Of a stretch of 64,000 nt of DNA, positions 8,059-14,926 are shown piece by piece. The translations under genes and the position numbers were made by a program. Source of the stretch: DASUPK01 sp963833375. Its GTDB lineage: Bacteria; Actinomycetota; Thermoleophilia; Solirubrobacterales; 70-9. The stretch is taken from contig CAWHXR010000001.1 in NCBI GenBank assembly GCA_963833375.1, positions 248,001-312,000 of the forward strand. The letters run 5' to 3'. The notes under the pieces were generated by a model, which saw only the letters and a list, made by a program, of their open reading frames with translations, was not told the DNA's origin and did not search any database. Each line of letters opens with the position of its first letter. Positions within the stretch are counted from its first letter, which is position 1.

Positions 8059-8109
8059 GTCGGGGCGACCGGATTTGAACCAGCGACTTTTCGGCTCCCC
8101 AGCCGGGAG
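8059..8109 (-). repeat. tRNA-like dispersed repeat (type B), copy 2
   Basis: Same tRNA-Pro-like T-arm and acceptor fragment as at 2606-2655, again lacking a 5' half. Confidence 0.5.
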
Positions 8110-8152
8110 GATCGCGCTGTGAATCTGCCCCCCAGCGTCCCTGCGTTCCCAT

Positions 8153-8170
8153 CGTCCACGTTCGTGGACG
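8153..8170. promoter_or_regulatory. Hairpin/operator-like inverted repeat before formate dehydrogenase, copy 2
   Basis: CGTCCAC-GTTC-GTGGACG, identical to 2701-2718, although the sequence just upstream differs by substitutions and a one-base indel. Confidence 0.4.
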
Positions 8171-8208
8171 CCGTACTCTGGGGCGAACCCAGATGGAGGC
8201 TGATCAAG

Positions 8209-9408
8209 ATGGCGAAGATCGTGTGTGTTCTCTACGACGACCCGGTGGACGGCTATCCGCCTGCCTACCCGCGCGACGAGATCCCGAAGATTGAGCGCTA
8301 CCCCGACGGGCAGACCACGCCCACCCCGAGCGCGATCGACTTTTCGCCGGGCGAGCTGCTGGGCTGCGTCTCGGGCGAGCTCGGCCTGCGCAAGTTCCTT
8401 GAGGCCGCCGGCCATGAGCTAGTGGTCACCTCCCACAAGGACGGGGAAGGCTCCGAGTTCGATCAACATCTCCCCGACGCCGAGGTGGTCATCTCACAGC
8501 CCTTCTGGCCCGCCTACCTGACCGCCGAGCGGATCGCCAGGGCGCCCGAGCTGAAGCTCGCGATCACCGCCGGGATCGGCTCAGATCACGTCGATCTGCA
8601 GGCCGCGATCGAGCATGGGATCACGGTCGCGGAGGTGACTTACTGCAACTCGATCAGCGTCTCCGAGCACGTGGTGATGATGATCCTGGCGCTGGTGCGC
8701 AACTACATCCCCTCCTACAAGACCGTGATCGAGGGCGGCTGGAACATCGCCGATTGCGTCTCACGCGAGTACGACCTCGAGGGGATGCAGGTGGGCACCG
8801 TCGGCGCTGGCCGCATCGGTTCGGCGGTGCTCCGCCGACTCAAGCCGTTCGACGTGGCCCTTCGTTACACCGATCGCCACCGCCTGCCGGAGGAGGTTGA
8901 GGATGACCTCGGAGTCACCTTCTACGAGACCACCGAGGAGATGGTGGGGGAATGCGACGTGGTCACCATCAACGCCCCGCTTCACCCCGAGACAGAGAAT
9001 CTCTTCGACGAGGCGATGCTCGCCCGGATGAAGCGCGGCGCCTACCTGATCAACACCGCCCGCGGCAAGATCTGCGACCGCGACGCGATCGCCAGGGCGC
9101 TCGAGTCGGGACAGCTCGCGGGCTACGCGGGCGACGTCTGGTTCCCTCAGCCGGCGCCGCAGGACCACCCCTGGCGGACGATGCCATGGCATGGGATGAC
9201 CCCGCACACCTCGGGCTCCAGCCTCTCGGCGCAGGCCCGCTATGCCGCCGGGACGAGGGAGATCCTCGAGTGCCACTTCGAGGGGAGGCCGATTCGCGAG
9301 GAGTACCTGATCGCCGAGGGCGGCAAGCTCGCCGGAGCCGGCGCGCACGCATATAGCGAGGGCTCGGCCACCGCAGGCCACGAGGAGGCGGCGCGGTTCA
9401 AGAGGTGA
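8209..9408 (+). CDS. fdh: NAD-dependent formate dehydrogenase, copy 2
   Basis: 399 residues, differing from copy 1 only by Arg for Lys in FEGRPIREEY. In this copy the frame happens to be open far upstream (to 7954), which would give a spurious 484-residue protein. The start at 8209 is supported by GGAGG 9 nt upstream and by identity with the copy-1 N-terminus. Confidence 0.92.
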   Translation: MAKIVCVLYDDPVDGYPPAYPRDEIPKIERYPDGQTTPTPSAIDFSPGELLGCVSGELGLRKFLEAAGHELVVTSHKDGEGSEFDQHLPDAEVVISQPFWPAYLTAERIARAPELKLAITAGIGSDHVDLQAAIEHGITVAEVTYCNSISVSEHVVMMILALVRNYIPSYKTVIEGGWNIADCVSREYDLEGMQVGTVGAGRIGSAVLRRLKPFDVALRYTDRHRLPEEVEDDLGVTFYETTEEMVGECDVVTINAPLHPETENLFDEAMLARMKRGAYLINTARGKICDRDAIARALESGQLAGYAGDVWFPQPAPQDHPWRTMPWHGMTPHTSGSSLSAQARYAAGTREILECHFEGRPIREEYLIAEGGKLAGAGAHAYSEGSATAGHEEAARFKR

Positions 9409-9495
9409 TCCCGGGCTCTATCGCTCGCCGAGTCCGAAGATCACATCGCTAGGCATCTTCCCCAACGGCCGTCACGCCCGCTGGCTCGTTTGTCA

Positions 9496-9792
9496 CTAGC
9501 CAACCAGGACGTCGAGCAAATCGCCCACCTCATGCTCCTCGGCAAGGGGATGGCGCAGCGGCAGCTTGGTCTTGACCTGGTAGTGGTTTCGCCGGCCCTG
9601 CCGCTTCCGCACCACATAGCCCGCGTCGACCAGCTCGGACACGATTCGGTGGGCGGCGCGTTCAGTGATCCCGACGGCGGTGGCGATGTCTCGTAGCCGG
9701 ATGCCGGGGTCACGAGCCACACACACGAGGACGTGCGCGTGATTGGTCAGGAAGTCCCAGCGAGGGGTCGTCTGTGGCGAGCCTTCCTCCAT
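9496..9792 (-). CDS. Winged-helix transcriptional regulator, copy 2
   Basis: 98 residues from the ATG at 9792. The winged-helix sequence is the same as copy 1 over the HTH and wing. The divergent spacer differs: copy 1 has ACATGTATGCATGG where copy 2 has ACATGTGTACATGG, so the palindromic centre of a possible operator has changed. Confidence 0.75.
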   Translation of the reverse strand: MEEGSPQTTPRWDFLTNHAHVLVCVARDPGIRLRDIATAVGITERAAHRIVSELVDAGYVVRKRQGRRNHYQVKTKLPLRHPLAEEHEVGDLLDVLVG

Positions 9793-9835
9793 AACTCTAG
9801 AAAAGTATGTCATGAATTGCTGATAACATGTGTAC

Positions 9836-9961
9836 ATGGTCACGGAACCCACCACGATTCCTCCAGCGTCGCGGATGCCACCCGCCTCGCCGATCCCGGC
9901 GGCTTCGCCGATTCCTCCCCCTTCAACCGTGCCGGCGGGGTCCGCAGGAACGGAGAAATGA
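9836..9961 (+). CDS. Small proline-rich ORF, copy 2
   Basis: 41 codons beginning MVTEPTTIPPASRMPPASPI, with the TGA overlapping the next ATG (9958-9961). Length and overlap are preserved relative to copy 1 although several codons differ. Confidence 0.35.
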   Translation: MVTEPTTIPPASRMPPASPIPAASPIPPPSTVPAGSAGTEK

Positions 9962-10242
9962 CGACGAGCGCGGTCGACGAGCCAGTTGCCGGCTATGACA
10001 GCCTGAAGGCCAAGGACGTCGTTGCATCGCTCTCCAGCCGCTCGCGAAGGGAGCTTGCGGCGATCGAGAGCTACGAGCGAGCTCATCGGAATCGCAAGGC
10101 GGTTTTCAGCAAGCTTCGTCGGCTGCGCCAGGACAAGTCGCTCCAAGGCCCCGACGCACTCAGCACCGCGGAGGTCGTGACCGCGCTTCGCCGCTTTCAG
10201 GCTGCCAGGGTCCCGCTCGTTTCTCGCGACGCAAAGCGCTAG
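9958..10242 (+). CDS. Small GYD-repeat protein (DUF8129-like), copy 2
   Basis: 94 residues. Compared with copy 1 it has Asp for Asn near residue 7, Lys-Ser for Glu-Pro after RLRQD, lacks the three residues SAL of the second repeat, and Thr for Ala in EVVTALR. Both GYD-type motifs remain recognisable, the second as GPDALSTAEVVTAL. Confidence 0.6.
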   Translation: MTTSAVDEPVAGYDSLKAKDVVASLSSRSRRELAAIESYERAHRNRKAVFSKLRRLRQDKSLQGPDALSTAEVVTALRRFQAARVPLVSRDAKR

Positions 10243-10411
10243 CTAGGGCCTAACCCCCTCATCGCTGAATCCGGCAGTTCACCTCGATAGGAAGGGAACA
10301 CTCCGATCCGGCTCGCTCGCCTGATCGCGGACCGACGGCGGGCAGGTGCCGGTTAGTACACACCACAAGAACTCCTTGTTTCCAGAGCCTTAACAGCACC
10401 GAAGGGGTTTC

Positions 10412-11206
10412 GTGATCCGATTCGGGTCGATCGGAGATCGCTTGTCACTGCCCCCGCTATATGCACACCGACTCGGCCGCCACTACGGTCCGGATTCCTC
10501 GGCGGCCGCGCTTCGGCACACGCTGACCGGCCCGGTCGATGGGCTCGAGACCGACGTCTGCCTGACCTCCGACGATCGGCTGGTCCTCCTCCACGACCCC
10601 CTGCTCACGCTCGCGACGACCCTGGATGGCTGGGCGCATCAGAGGAGCGCCGAGGAGATCCGCTCGGCGCTGATCCGCGACTCTGCAGGAGAACCCACGG
10701 CGGAGCATCCGCTGCTACTCGAGGAGCTGTTCGACCTGGTGCCGGAGGGGATCGGCCTTCAGCTCGAGGTCAAGGCGCACGCTGATCCCGCCCTTGCCCG
10801 GCGCACCGCCCAGAAGCTCTGCGAGCGGCTGCGCGGCGAGCCGATCAGCAACCGCGTCGAGGTGATCAGCTTCCACAGTGGAGCATGCGCGGTTGCCGCC
10901 GCTCACGGATTGCGCTCGCGCGTGGTGATCTGGGCCGACTACGCACCCGAGGCGCTCGTGTCGTGGGCTCTTCGGGCTGGAGTGGACGGGATCTCGGTCG
11001 AGCACTTCCTGCTCACCCAGCGGCTCGTCCGGGTGCTTCGAAAAGCCGGGCTGAGCGTCAACACCGGCACCGTAAACCGCCCGGAGCACCTCAGTCGGGT
11101 GCTCGAGTTCGCTCCGGACGCGATCGGCACAGATCGACCGCACGAGCTACGCGCGGGGGCCGAGACGACCGAGACGGTCTCGGCGCCGGCGCTCAACAGT
11201 CGCTGA
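10412..11206 (+). CDS. Glycerophosphodiester phosphodiesterase, copy 2
   Basis: 264 residues from a GTG at 10412 preceded by AAGGGG, giving MIRFGSIGDRLSLPPLYAHR. A TTG start at 10442 with GGAG upstream would match the only start available to copy 1 (254 residues). GDPD catalytic residues are intact (AHR, LETDV, LHDP, LEVKAH). It differs from copy 1 by several residues including Lys for Met in TAQKLCERL, Gln for Glu in LLTQRL and Arg for Gln in RLVRVL. Confidence 0.85.
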   Translation: MIRFGSIGDRLSLPPLYAHRLGRHYGPDSSAAALRHTLTGPVDGLETDVCLTSDDRLVLLHDPLLTLATTLDGWAHQRSAEEIRSALIRDSAGEPTAEHPLLLEELFDLVPEGIGLQLEVKAHADPALARRTAQKLCERLRGEPISNRVEVISFHSGACAVAAAHGLRSRVVIWADYAPEALVSWALRAGVDGISVEHFLLTQRLVRVLRKAGLSVNTGTVNRPEHLSRVLEFAPDAIGTDRPHELRAGAETTETVSAPALNSR

Positions 11207-11608
11207 AGCCGAGGCCGCAACGTCGGCTGCTGCTGGCGGGGCGTACCGACTCCTCGGAGCCGGTGCCCGTGACGTCGATCCGCTGAGGTTCTTGCACGCG
11301 CCGATGGTCGCACGCCCTCCCGCCCCGAGCTCGTCCGATTTTGGCAGCGTCGCGACTGCTTCGCACGAGAAGCATGCGCCTGCTCGAACAGCGCTCCTTT
11401 CCATGGCAAAGCGACTTGGCGCCCCCTTTCCTCGCTTAGAGGTGTGATTCAGACTGCCGCTTTTCGTCCATTGCGGTAGCCGCGGGTACCCGCAGGCGCT
11501 CCGACCACAGAGTCAACGGCATGCGATTTTTCGTGATCTGAAGGCGCTCGAAGGAGCAGCGGCTACAAGCCGTTGCCGTGGCATCGGCCGCGGGCGTATG
11601 CTCACCTG
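11207..11608. other. 402-bp intergenic region at the right edge of the duplication
   Basis: No gene seen. It holds a GCTTC-N6-GAAGC hairpin (11358-11373), the right-end element CTTTCCATGGCAAAGC (11397-11412), where homology to copy 1 stops, a degenerate palindrome GCTTTTCGTCCATTGC (11459-11474), the 12-bp palindrome GCGGGTACCCGC (11482-11493), a CGGCT-ACA-AGCCG hairpin (11560-11572) and the promoter of the next gene. Confidence 0.7.
11573..11602 (+). promoter_or_regulatory. Leaderless promoter of the NTF2-like gene
   Basis: TTGCCG (11573-11578), 18 bp, TATGCT (11597-11602), then 6 nt and the GTG start at 11609. The geometry predicts an mRNA beginning at or next to the start codon. Confidence 0.55.
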
Positions 11609-12025
11609 GTGGGCGATCCGCGGACCTTGACGGACCGGCTGACCGCTGCGCAGAACGCGCACGATCTCGAAGGGATGCTTGCCTGCTTCCACGACGACTA
11701 CCGCAGCGAGCAGCCGCTGTTTCCGGCTCGGACCTTCCAGGGAATCGACCAGGTGCGCGCCAACTGGTCGGCGTTGCTCGAAGGCATCTCGGACTTTCGC
11801 GCAGAGACCCTCCGGTCGGCGGTCGATGGCGACACCGTCTTTGTGGAGATCCGCTGGACGGGAAGCAAGGCGGACGGCACGCCGTTTGAAGAGCGTGGCG
11901 TCCTCATCATGGGCATCCGGGAGGACCGCATCGCTTGGGGGCGTCTCTACGTCGACGAAGTCGAGGACGAGGGCGCCGACATCGACGCCGTCGTCCGCCG
12001 CATGGCGGGTATTGAAGACGCTTAG
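11609..12025 (+). CDS. NTF2-like/SnoaL-like protein
   Basis: 138 residues. The sequence follows the NTF2/SnoaL cone fold: DRLTAAQNAHDLEGMLACFH, a cluster of acidic and aromatic residues DDYRSEQPLFPARTFQG, QVRANWSALLEGISDFRAE, and the strand series SAVDGDTVFVEIRWTGSKA, GVLIMGIREDRIAWGRLYVD. Family members include enzymes, stress proteins and binding proteins, so substrate is unknown. GTG at 11609 chosen because a -10 box lies 6 nt upstream and the domain begins right after it; the frame is open to 11573. Confidence 0.8.
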   Translation: MGDPRTLTDRLTAAQNAHDLEGMLACFHDDYRSEQPLFPARTFQGIDQVRANWSALLEGISDFRAETLRSAVDGDTVFVEIRWTGSKADGTPFEERGVLIMGIREDRIAWGRLYVDEVEDEGADIDAVVRRMAGIEDA

Positions 12026-12056
12026 CGCCCCGACCGCCGACCAACCCGGGCGAGGG

Positions 12057-12524
12057 TCAGGAGGTTGTCAGCGCGCCGCCGGCCGCGCTTTCCATGCAAA
12101 GCGCCGCTTTTCGTCCAAAGCGGCTACGTCGACAGCCCGGCGGCTTCGAGGGCCTCGGCCTTCTGAGCGAACCCTTGACCTGGACGACCTTGCCGTCCGC
12201 AAATCTCCACACTTGCCAGAACGTGAAGGTGGCAGGGATACCGCTCTGTCGTCCCTGCCCGCGAAGCGTTGCGCCGACCACCACCGAATCACCCGCGTCG
12301 ATCAAGGCGTCGACTTGCGCGTGAGCATCGCTGAACTCCTCGGCCAGCCACGCCATAAATTCCTTATATCCCTCAGGCCCCCGATAGGTGCCGGTGCGTC
12401 CCGGCACCGTTCCTGCCGCTATGTACTCAGAGTCGGGCGCAATGTCCGCCACGGCCGCGTCGAGATCCCCTCGCTCATATGCCTCGAAAGCGCGGCGGAT
12501 CATCTCGACGTTCTCCTCCGACAT
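12057..12524 (-). CDS. NTF2-like/SnoaL-like protein with frameshifted C-terminus
   Basis: 155 residues as read. N-terminal MSEENVEMIRRAFEAYERGD, YRGPEGYKEFMAWLAEEFSD and VVVGATLRGQGRQSGIPATF...FWQVWRFADGKVVQVKG are typical of actinobacterial SnoaL-like proteins. After VKG the reading frame leaves the family pattern. In the next frame the DNA encodes FAQKAEALEAAGLST and a stop at 12124-12126, the usual ending of these proteins. A one-base loss near 12170-12174 therefore extends the protein through both palindromic elements (12087-12121). Upstream ATG options in the frame lack family similarity. Confidence 0.72.
   Translation of the reverse strand: MSEENVEMIRRAFEAYERGDLDAAVADIAPDSEYIAAGTVPGRTGTYRGPEGYKEFMAWLAEEFSDAHAQVDALIDAGDSVVVGATLRGQGRQSGIPATFTFWQVWRFADGKVVQVKGSLRRPRPSKPPGCRRSRFGRKAALCMESAAGGALTTS
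12087..12121. repeat. Pair of 16-bp palindromic elements (inverse of 474-526)
   Basis: GCTTTCCATGCAAAGC (12087-12102) and GCTTTTCGTCCAAAGC (12106-12121), exact reverse complements of the two elements at 511-526 and 474-489, in mirrored order and separated by only 3 bp. A related CTCCTTTCCATGCAAACGG lies at 12551-12569. Confidence 0.85.
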
Positions 12525-12608
12525 CCCGCTCAGTATCTCTCGACGGACCGCTCCTTTCCATGCAAACGGCACCTCCCGATTCATACGCGGCAAGGAGAAG
12601 CGCCAGGA

Positions 12609-12932
12609 CTAGCTGACGCCGGGCGGGGGTGACTTGCCCCACGGGCCACCAGCGTCGATCGCCGATCGCTCGACGGCCATCAGATTGGCGACCTCCTCGA
12701 CTGCCCAGGTCTCTGCATGTTCGGCCTCGCCGCTGCCTGCATGTCGACTCGACAGCCGTCGCCACCCCTCGCGCCAGTCGAGTTCCCAATAGCCGGAGTC
12801 AGCGTTCCGACCTAGGCGCCCGAGCACGACCCCGTTGAGGGTCACCAACCGAACGTCGTCATGGGCTTTCTCAATCTCGAGCTTCGCCACGAGTTGACGT
12901 CTGAGCTCTTCCCGAATGCCACGCTGGGTCAC
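12609..12932 (-). CDS. Hypothetical protein
   Basis: 107 residues, GTG start at 12932 overlapping the TGA of the upstream SRPBCC gene (GTGA), so the two are translationally coupled. It has a charged N-terminal helix (IREELRRQLVAKLEIEKAH), a short beta stretch LVTLNGVVLGRLGR and a C-terminal WAVEEVANLMAVERSAID. No family recognised. Its partner suggests only a shared transcript. Confidence 0.6.
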   Translation of the reverse strand: MTQRGIREELRRQLVAKLEIEKAHDDVRLVTLNGVVLGRLGRNADSGYWELDWREGWRRLSSRHAGSGEAEHAETWAVEEVANLMAVERSAIDAGGPWGKSPPPGVS

Positions 12933-13369
12933 GCGCTCTCGACGCGCGCCTTCAGCTCGCCGGGGCGGGCGTTCACCAACATGGCCCGGATGGCGGCTTC
13001 GACTGGCCCGCGGATGAGCATCCCGAGCACGCGTCCAGGGTCGCTGTCCAGCGCGTAGGTCGCACGCGTTTGCCCCTCGCCGAGATCCTCCAGCGTCCAG
13101 GAGCCCTCCACGGACTTGAGGTCACCCTTCTCCTGCCTCCACGAAAGCCGCGTCGGAGGCTCGTAGCGGAACCGCACCTGCGTCTTGACATGCCTGACCT
13201 TGATGTCGTTCTCGGTCTCCACCAGCGTTGGTCGCCCGGCGGCGTCGCGTTCCAACGCCGACATCGCCACCATCCCGCCCTGCCATTCCGGGGCCGTGAG
13301 CACGTCCTCCACGACGGCCCATACGTCATCCAGGGGCGCGTCGATCTCTGCGCTGGCGGTGCCGCCCAT
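12929..13369 (-). CDS. SRPBCC (polyketide cyclase/START-like) family protein
   Basis: 146 residues from the internal ATG (MGGTASAEIDAPLDDVWAVV), which is the usual family start; the frame is open to 13417. Visible: ALERDAAGRPTLVETEND, the strands VKTQVRFRYEPPTRLSWRQE and the closing amphipathic helix GMLIRGPVEAAIRAMLVNAR that covers the hydrophobic cavity. SRPBCC proteins bind or modify hydrophobic ligands; the ligand here is unknown. First gene of a two-gene minus-strand operon. Confidence 0.8.
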   Translation of the reverse strand: MGGTASAEIDAPLDDVWAVVEDVLTAPEWQGGMVAMSALERDAAGRPTLVETENDIKVRHVKTQVRFRYEPPTRLSWRQEKGDLKSVEGSWTLEDLGEGQTRATYALDSDPGRVLGMLIRGPVEAAIRAMLVNARPGELKARVESA

Positions 13370-13765
13370 GTGTGCGATCGAGGGCCTCCCCGTCGTGGTC
13401 AGGAGCCTGGAGACCATATCGCTGGCGCGGTACCGCCTTGCCCCTCCGCTTCTCCCTCGCGCGAAAAGCAGTAGTCGATCTGTGGGGTCTTCGGGAGATC
13501 GGATGGGCGGCCCGATTCGTCTCTCGCTACCACCCTCCCAAGGTCCGCGAGGTTCTCCGGGCTGTCGGTTGGGTGAAGGCGGTTTTCAGGTGGGCTGGCG
13601 CTTCTCGCGCAGAGGAGGCACCGGCTAGCCGCTGGCAGCAGCCTCTCGGCTGCGCCCAGCCGAGGTACGAAACGGAGTCGGGAGGCGCGCCTTCCCTGCG
13701 AGCCGTTCGGCGGGTGGCCGCGAGTCGCCGCTCGGAGTATCGTGTCTCGAGAGAGGAAGGAGACG
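13370..13765. other. 396-bp intergenic region
   Basis: Between divergent genes. It contains CGCGAAAAGCAGTAG (13461-13475), which resembles the flank of the palindrome at 481-494, and the ribosome binding site of the next gene. A plus-strand frame across it includes a protein-like run (near WGLREIGWAARFVSRYH) but has no start signal and runs into the next gene in another frame; it may be a gene relic. Confidence 0.4.
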
Positions 13766-14479
13766 ATGCCCGGGAAGATGTCCGAAGGTCCCGTCCTGGT
13801 CGTCGGAGCAACCGGTCGGACCGGCCGCCTGATCGTCGGGCGCTTGGTCGAGCGCCGAGTTCCCGTTCACGCCCTGGTCCGAGATCCGGCCAAGGGCCGC
13901 GAGGTTCTTCCGCCAGACGTGCCGCAATTCGTTGGAGACGTTCGCCGTAGTGAGACGCTGACGGAGCCGACGGCCGGCGCGCGCAGTGTGATCAGCGTCG
14001 CCTGCGGCAGCCCGGAGCGCGCGAACAGCGCCGAGATGGTCGACTACTCCGGCACGCGCCACCTCATCCAGCAGGCGAGCGCCGCGGACGTCGACCTCGT
14101 CGTCTTCGTCTCCACCATCTACGCCAGCCGTCCGGACCACTACCAGGATGTGGAGCCGACGAGCCTGGGATGGAAGGCAAAGGCCGAGGAGCTGATCCGA
14201 CGCTCTCGCCTGTCGTACTGCATCATCCGTCCCGGCTGGCTCACGGACGGGGGTGGCGGTGAGCCGCTGGTCGTGTCGCAGGGCGATAGGGCCGAAGGCC
14301 GGATCTCACGGGCGGATCTCGCCGATGTCTGCACGCAACTGCTCTTTCTCCCAGACGCACGCGGAAAGACGTTCGAGGTCGTCTCGGCGCCGGCAGGGCA
14401 GGCGCCGAACCTCGCATCGGCCGTCGCAGCCTTGGAACCCGACGCCGACGCTGCTCTGAGCTCGCGCGCCGGCCCGTGA
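13766..14479 (+). CDS. NAD(P)-binding oxidoreductase, atypical SDR (NmrA-like)
   Basis: 237 residues. N-terminal Rossmann motif VLVVGATGRTGRLIVGRL (GATGxTG) followed by VHALVRDP, then FVGDVRRSETL, SVISVACG and VSTIYASRP; the Tyr-x3-Lys of classical SDRs is not present, as usual for the atypical NAD(P)H-binding (SDR_a5-like) group. Probably cytoplasmic, substrate unknown. ATG at 13766 chosen because AAGGAG lies 4 nt upstream. The next small gene may begin within its stop region. Confidence 0.78.
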   Translation: MPGKMSEGPVLVVGATGRTGRLIVGRLVERRVPVHALVRDPAKGREVLPPDVPQFVGDVRRSETLTEPTAGARSVISVACGSPERANSAEMVDYSGTRHLIQQASAADVDLVVFVSTIYASRPDHYQDVEPTSLGWKAKAEELIRRSRLSYCIIRPGWLTDGGGGEPLVVSQGDRAEGRISRADLADVCTQLLFLPDARGKTFEVVSAPAGQAPNLASAVAALEPDADAALSSRAGP

Positions 14480-14559
14480 AGGCTCCGAATCCCTCGGACC
14501 GCGGACCAACCGAGCGAAACGCGGCCATTGACCTATCTGCGCCAATGACCGAGCGCCCT

Positions 14560-14802
14560 ATGTCCGACACCGTCGACACCCTGATCCTCGACCTCCTCGA
14601 GTGGATCGGCCCCAATCCCCGTCCCTACGCCGAGGTGCTTGAGGCGTGGAGGACATCGTGTCCGCGCTTGCCCGTCTGGGAGGACGCCAACGACCGAGGC
14701 TTCATCACGCGTCATCGCGCGCCGGGAGGCGGCGCGCTCGTCTCGGTGTCCGACACCGGCGCGAAGCACCTGCGGGAGCGCCGCCAACCGTCGCCCCGCT
14801 GA
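14560..14802 (+). CDS. Small conserved hypothetical protein, winged-helix-like
   Basis: 80 residues from MSDTVDTLILDLLEWIGPNP. It matches a small protein type I recall from alphaproteobacteria and actinobacteria, with the pattern DLLEWIGPxPRPYxEVxxAWRTSCPRLPVWE followed by GFITRHR and VSVSDTGAKHL. The pattern suggests a short winged helix; no function is established. The frame is open from a GTG at 14476 that overlaps the preceding gene's stop, and ATG 14545 is an alternative. Confidence 0.55.
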   Translation: MSDTVDTLILDLLEWIGPNPRPYAEVLEAWRTSCPRLPVWEDANDRGFITRHRAPGGGALVSVSDTGAKHLRERRQPSPR

Positions 14803-14926
14803 CGGCTGATTGTTCAGACCGAAGCGATGGTGCCGCCGGACCGCGCACTGGCTCGGGCTGGGCACCCGCGCTACCGCTTCCGCGTGGATGCGGACTCTTG
14901 GCGAGCATTGGGGAGCAGGGCACGCT

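Larger units (their letters stand above)
5966..11413 (+). repeat. Tandem duplication, copy 2
   Basis: Second unit of the 5.45-kb cassette, beginning at GCTTTGCATGGAAAGC and ending at CTTTCCATGGCAAAGC (11397-11412). Gene order and orientation match copy 1 exactly. Confidence 0.93.

Noticed and set aside
7954..9408. A 484-residue start for formate dehydrogenase copy 2
   Set aside because: The extra N-terminus translates the intergenic tRNA-like repeat, has stops in the other copy's frame, and a good GGAGG-ATG exists at 8209.
511..11413. Tandem duplication as a pure assembly artefact
   Set aside because: Copies differ by many fixed substitutions and indels, including a frameshift in one GDPD start, so they are two real loci; exact junction still needs long reads.
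511..11413. Composite transposon
   Set aside because: No transposase or integrase gene and no target-site duplication could be seen; only short palindromes bound the units.
13372..13950. A plus-strand 192-codon reading frame
   Set aside because: It overlaps the well-supported SDR gene in another frame, has no start signal and no family pattern; at best a relic in its middle part.
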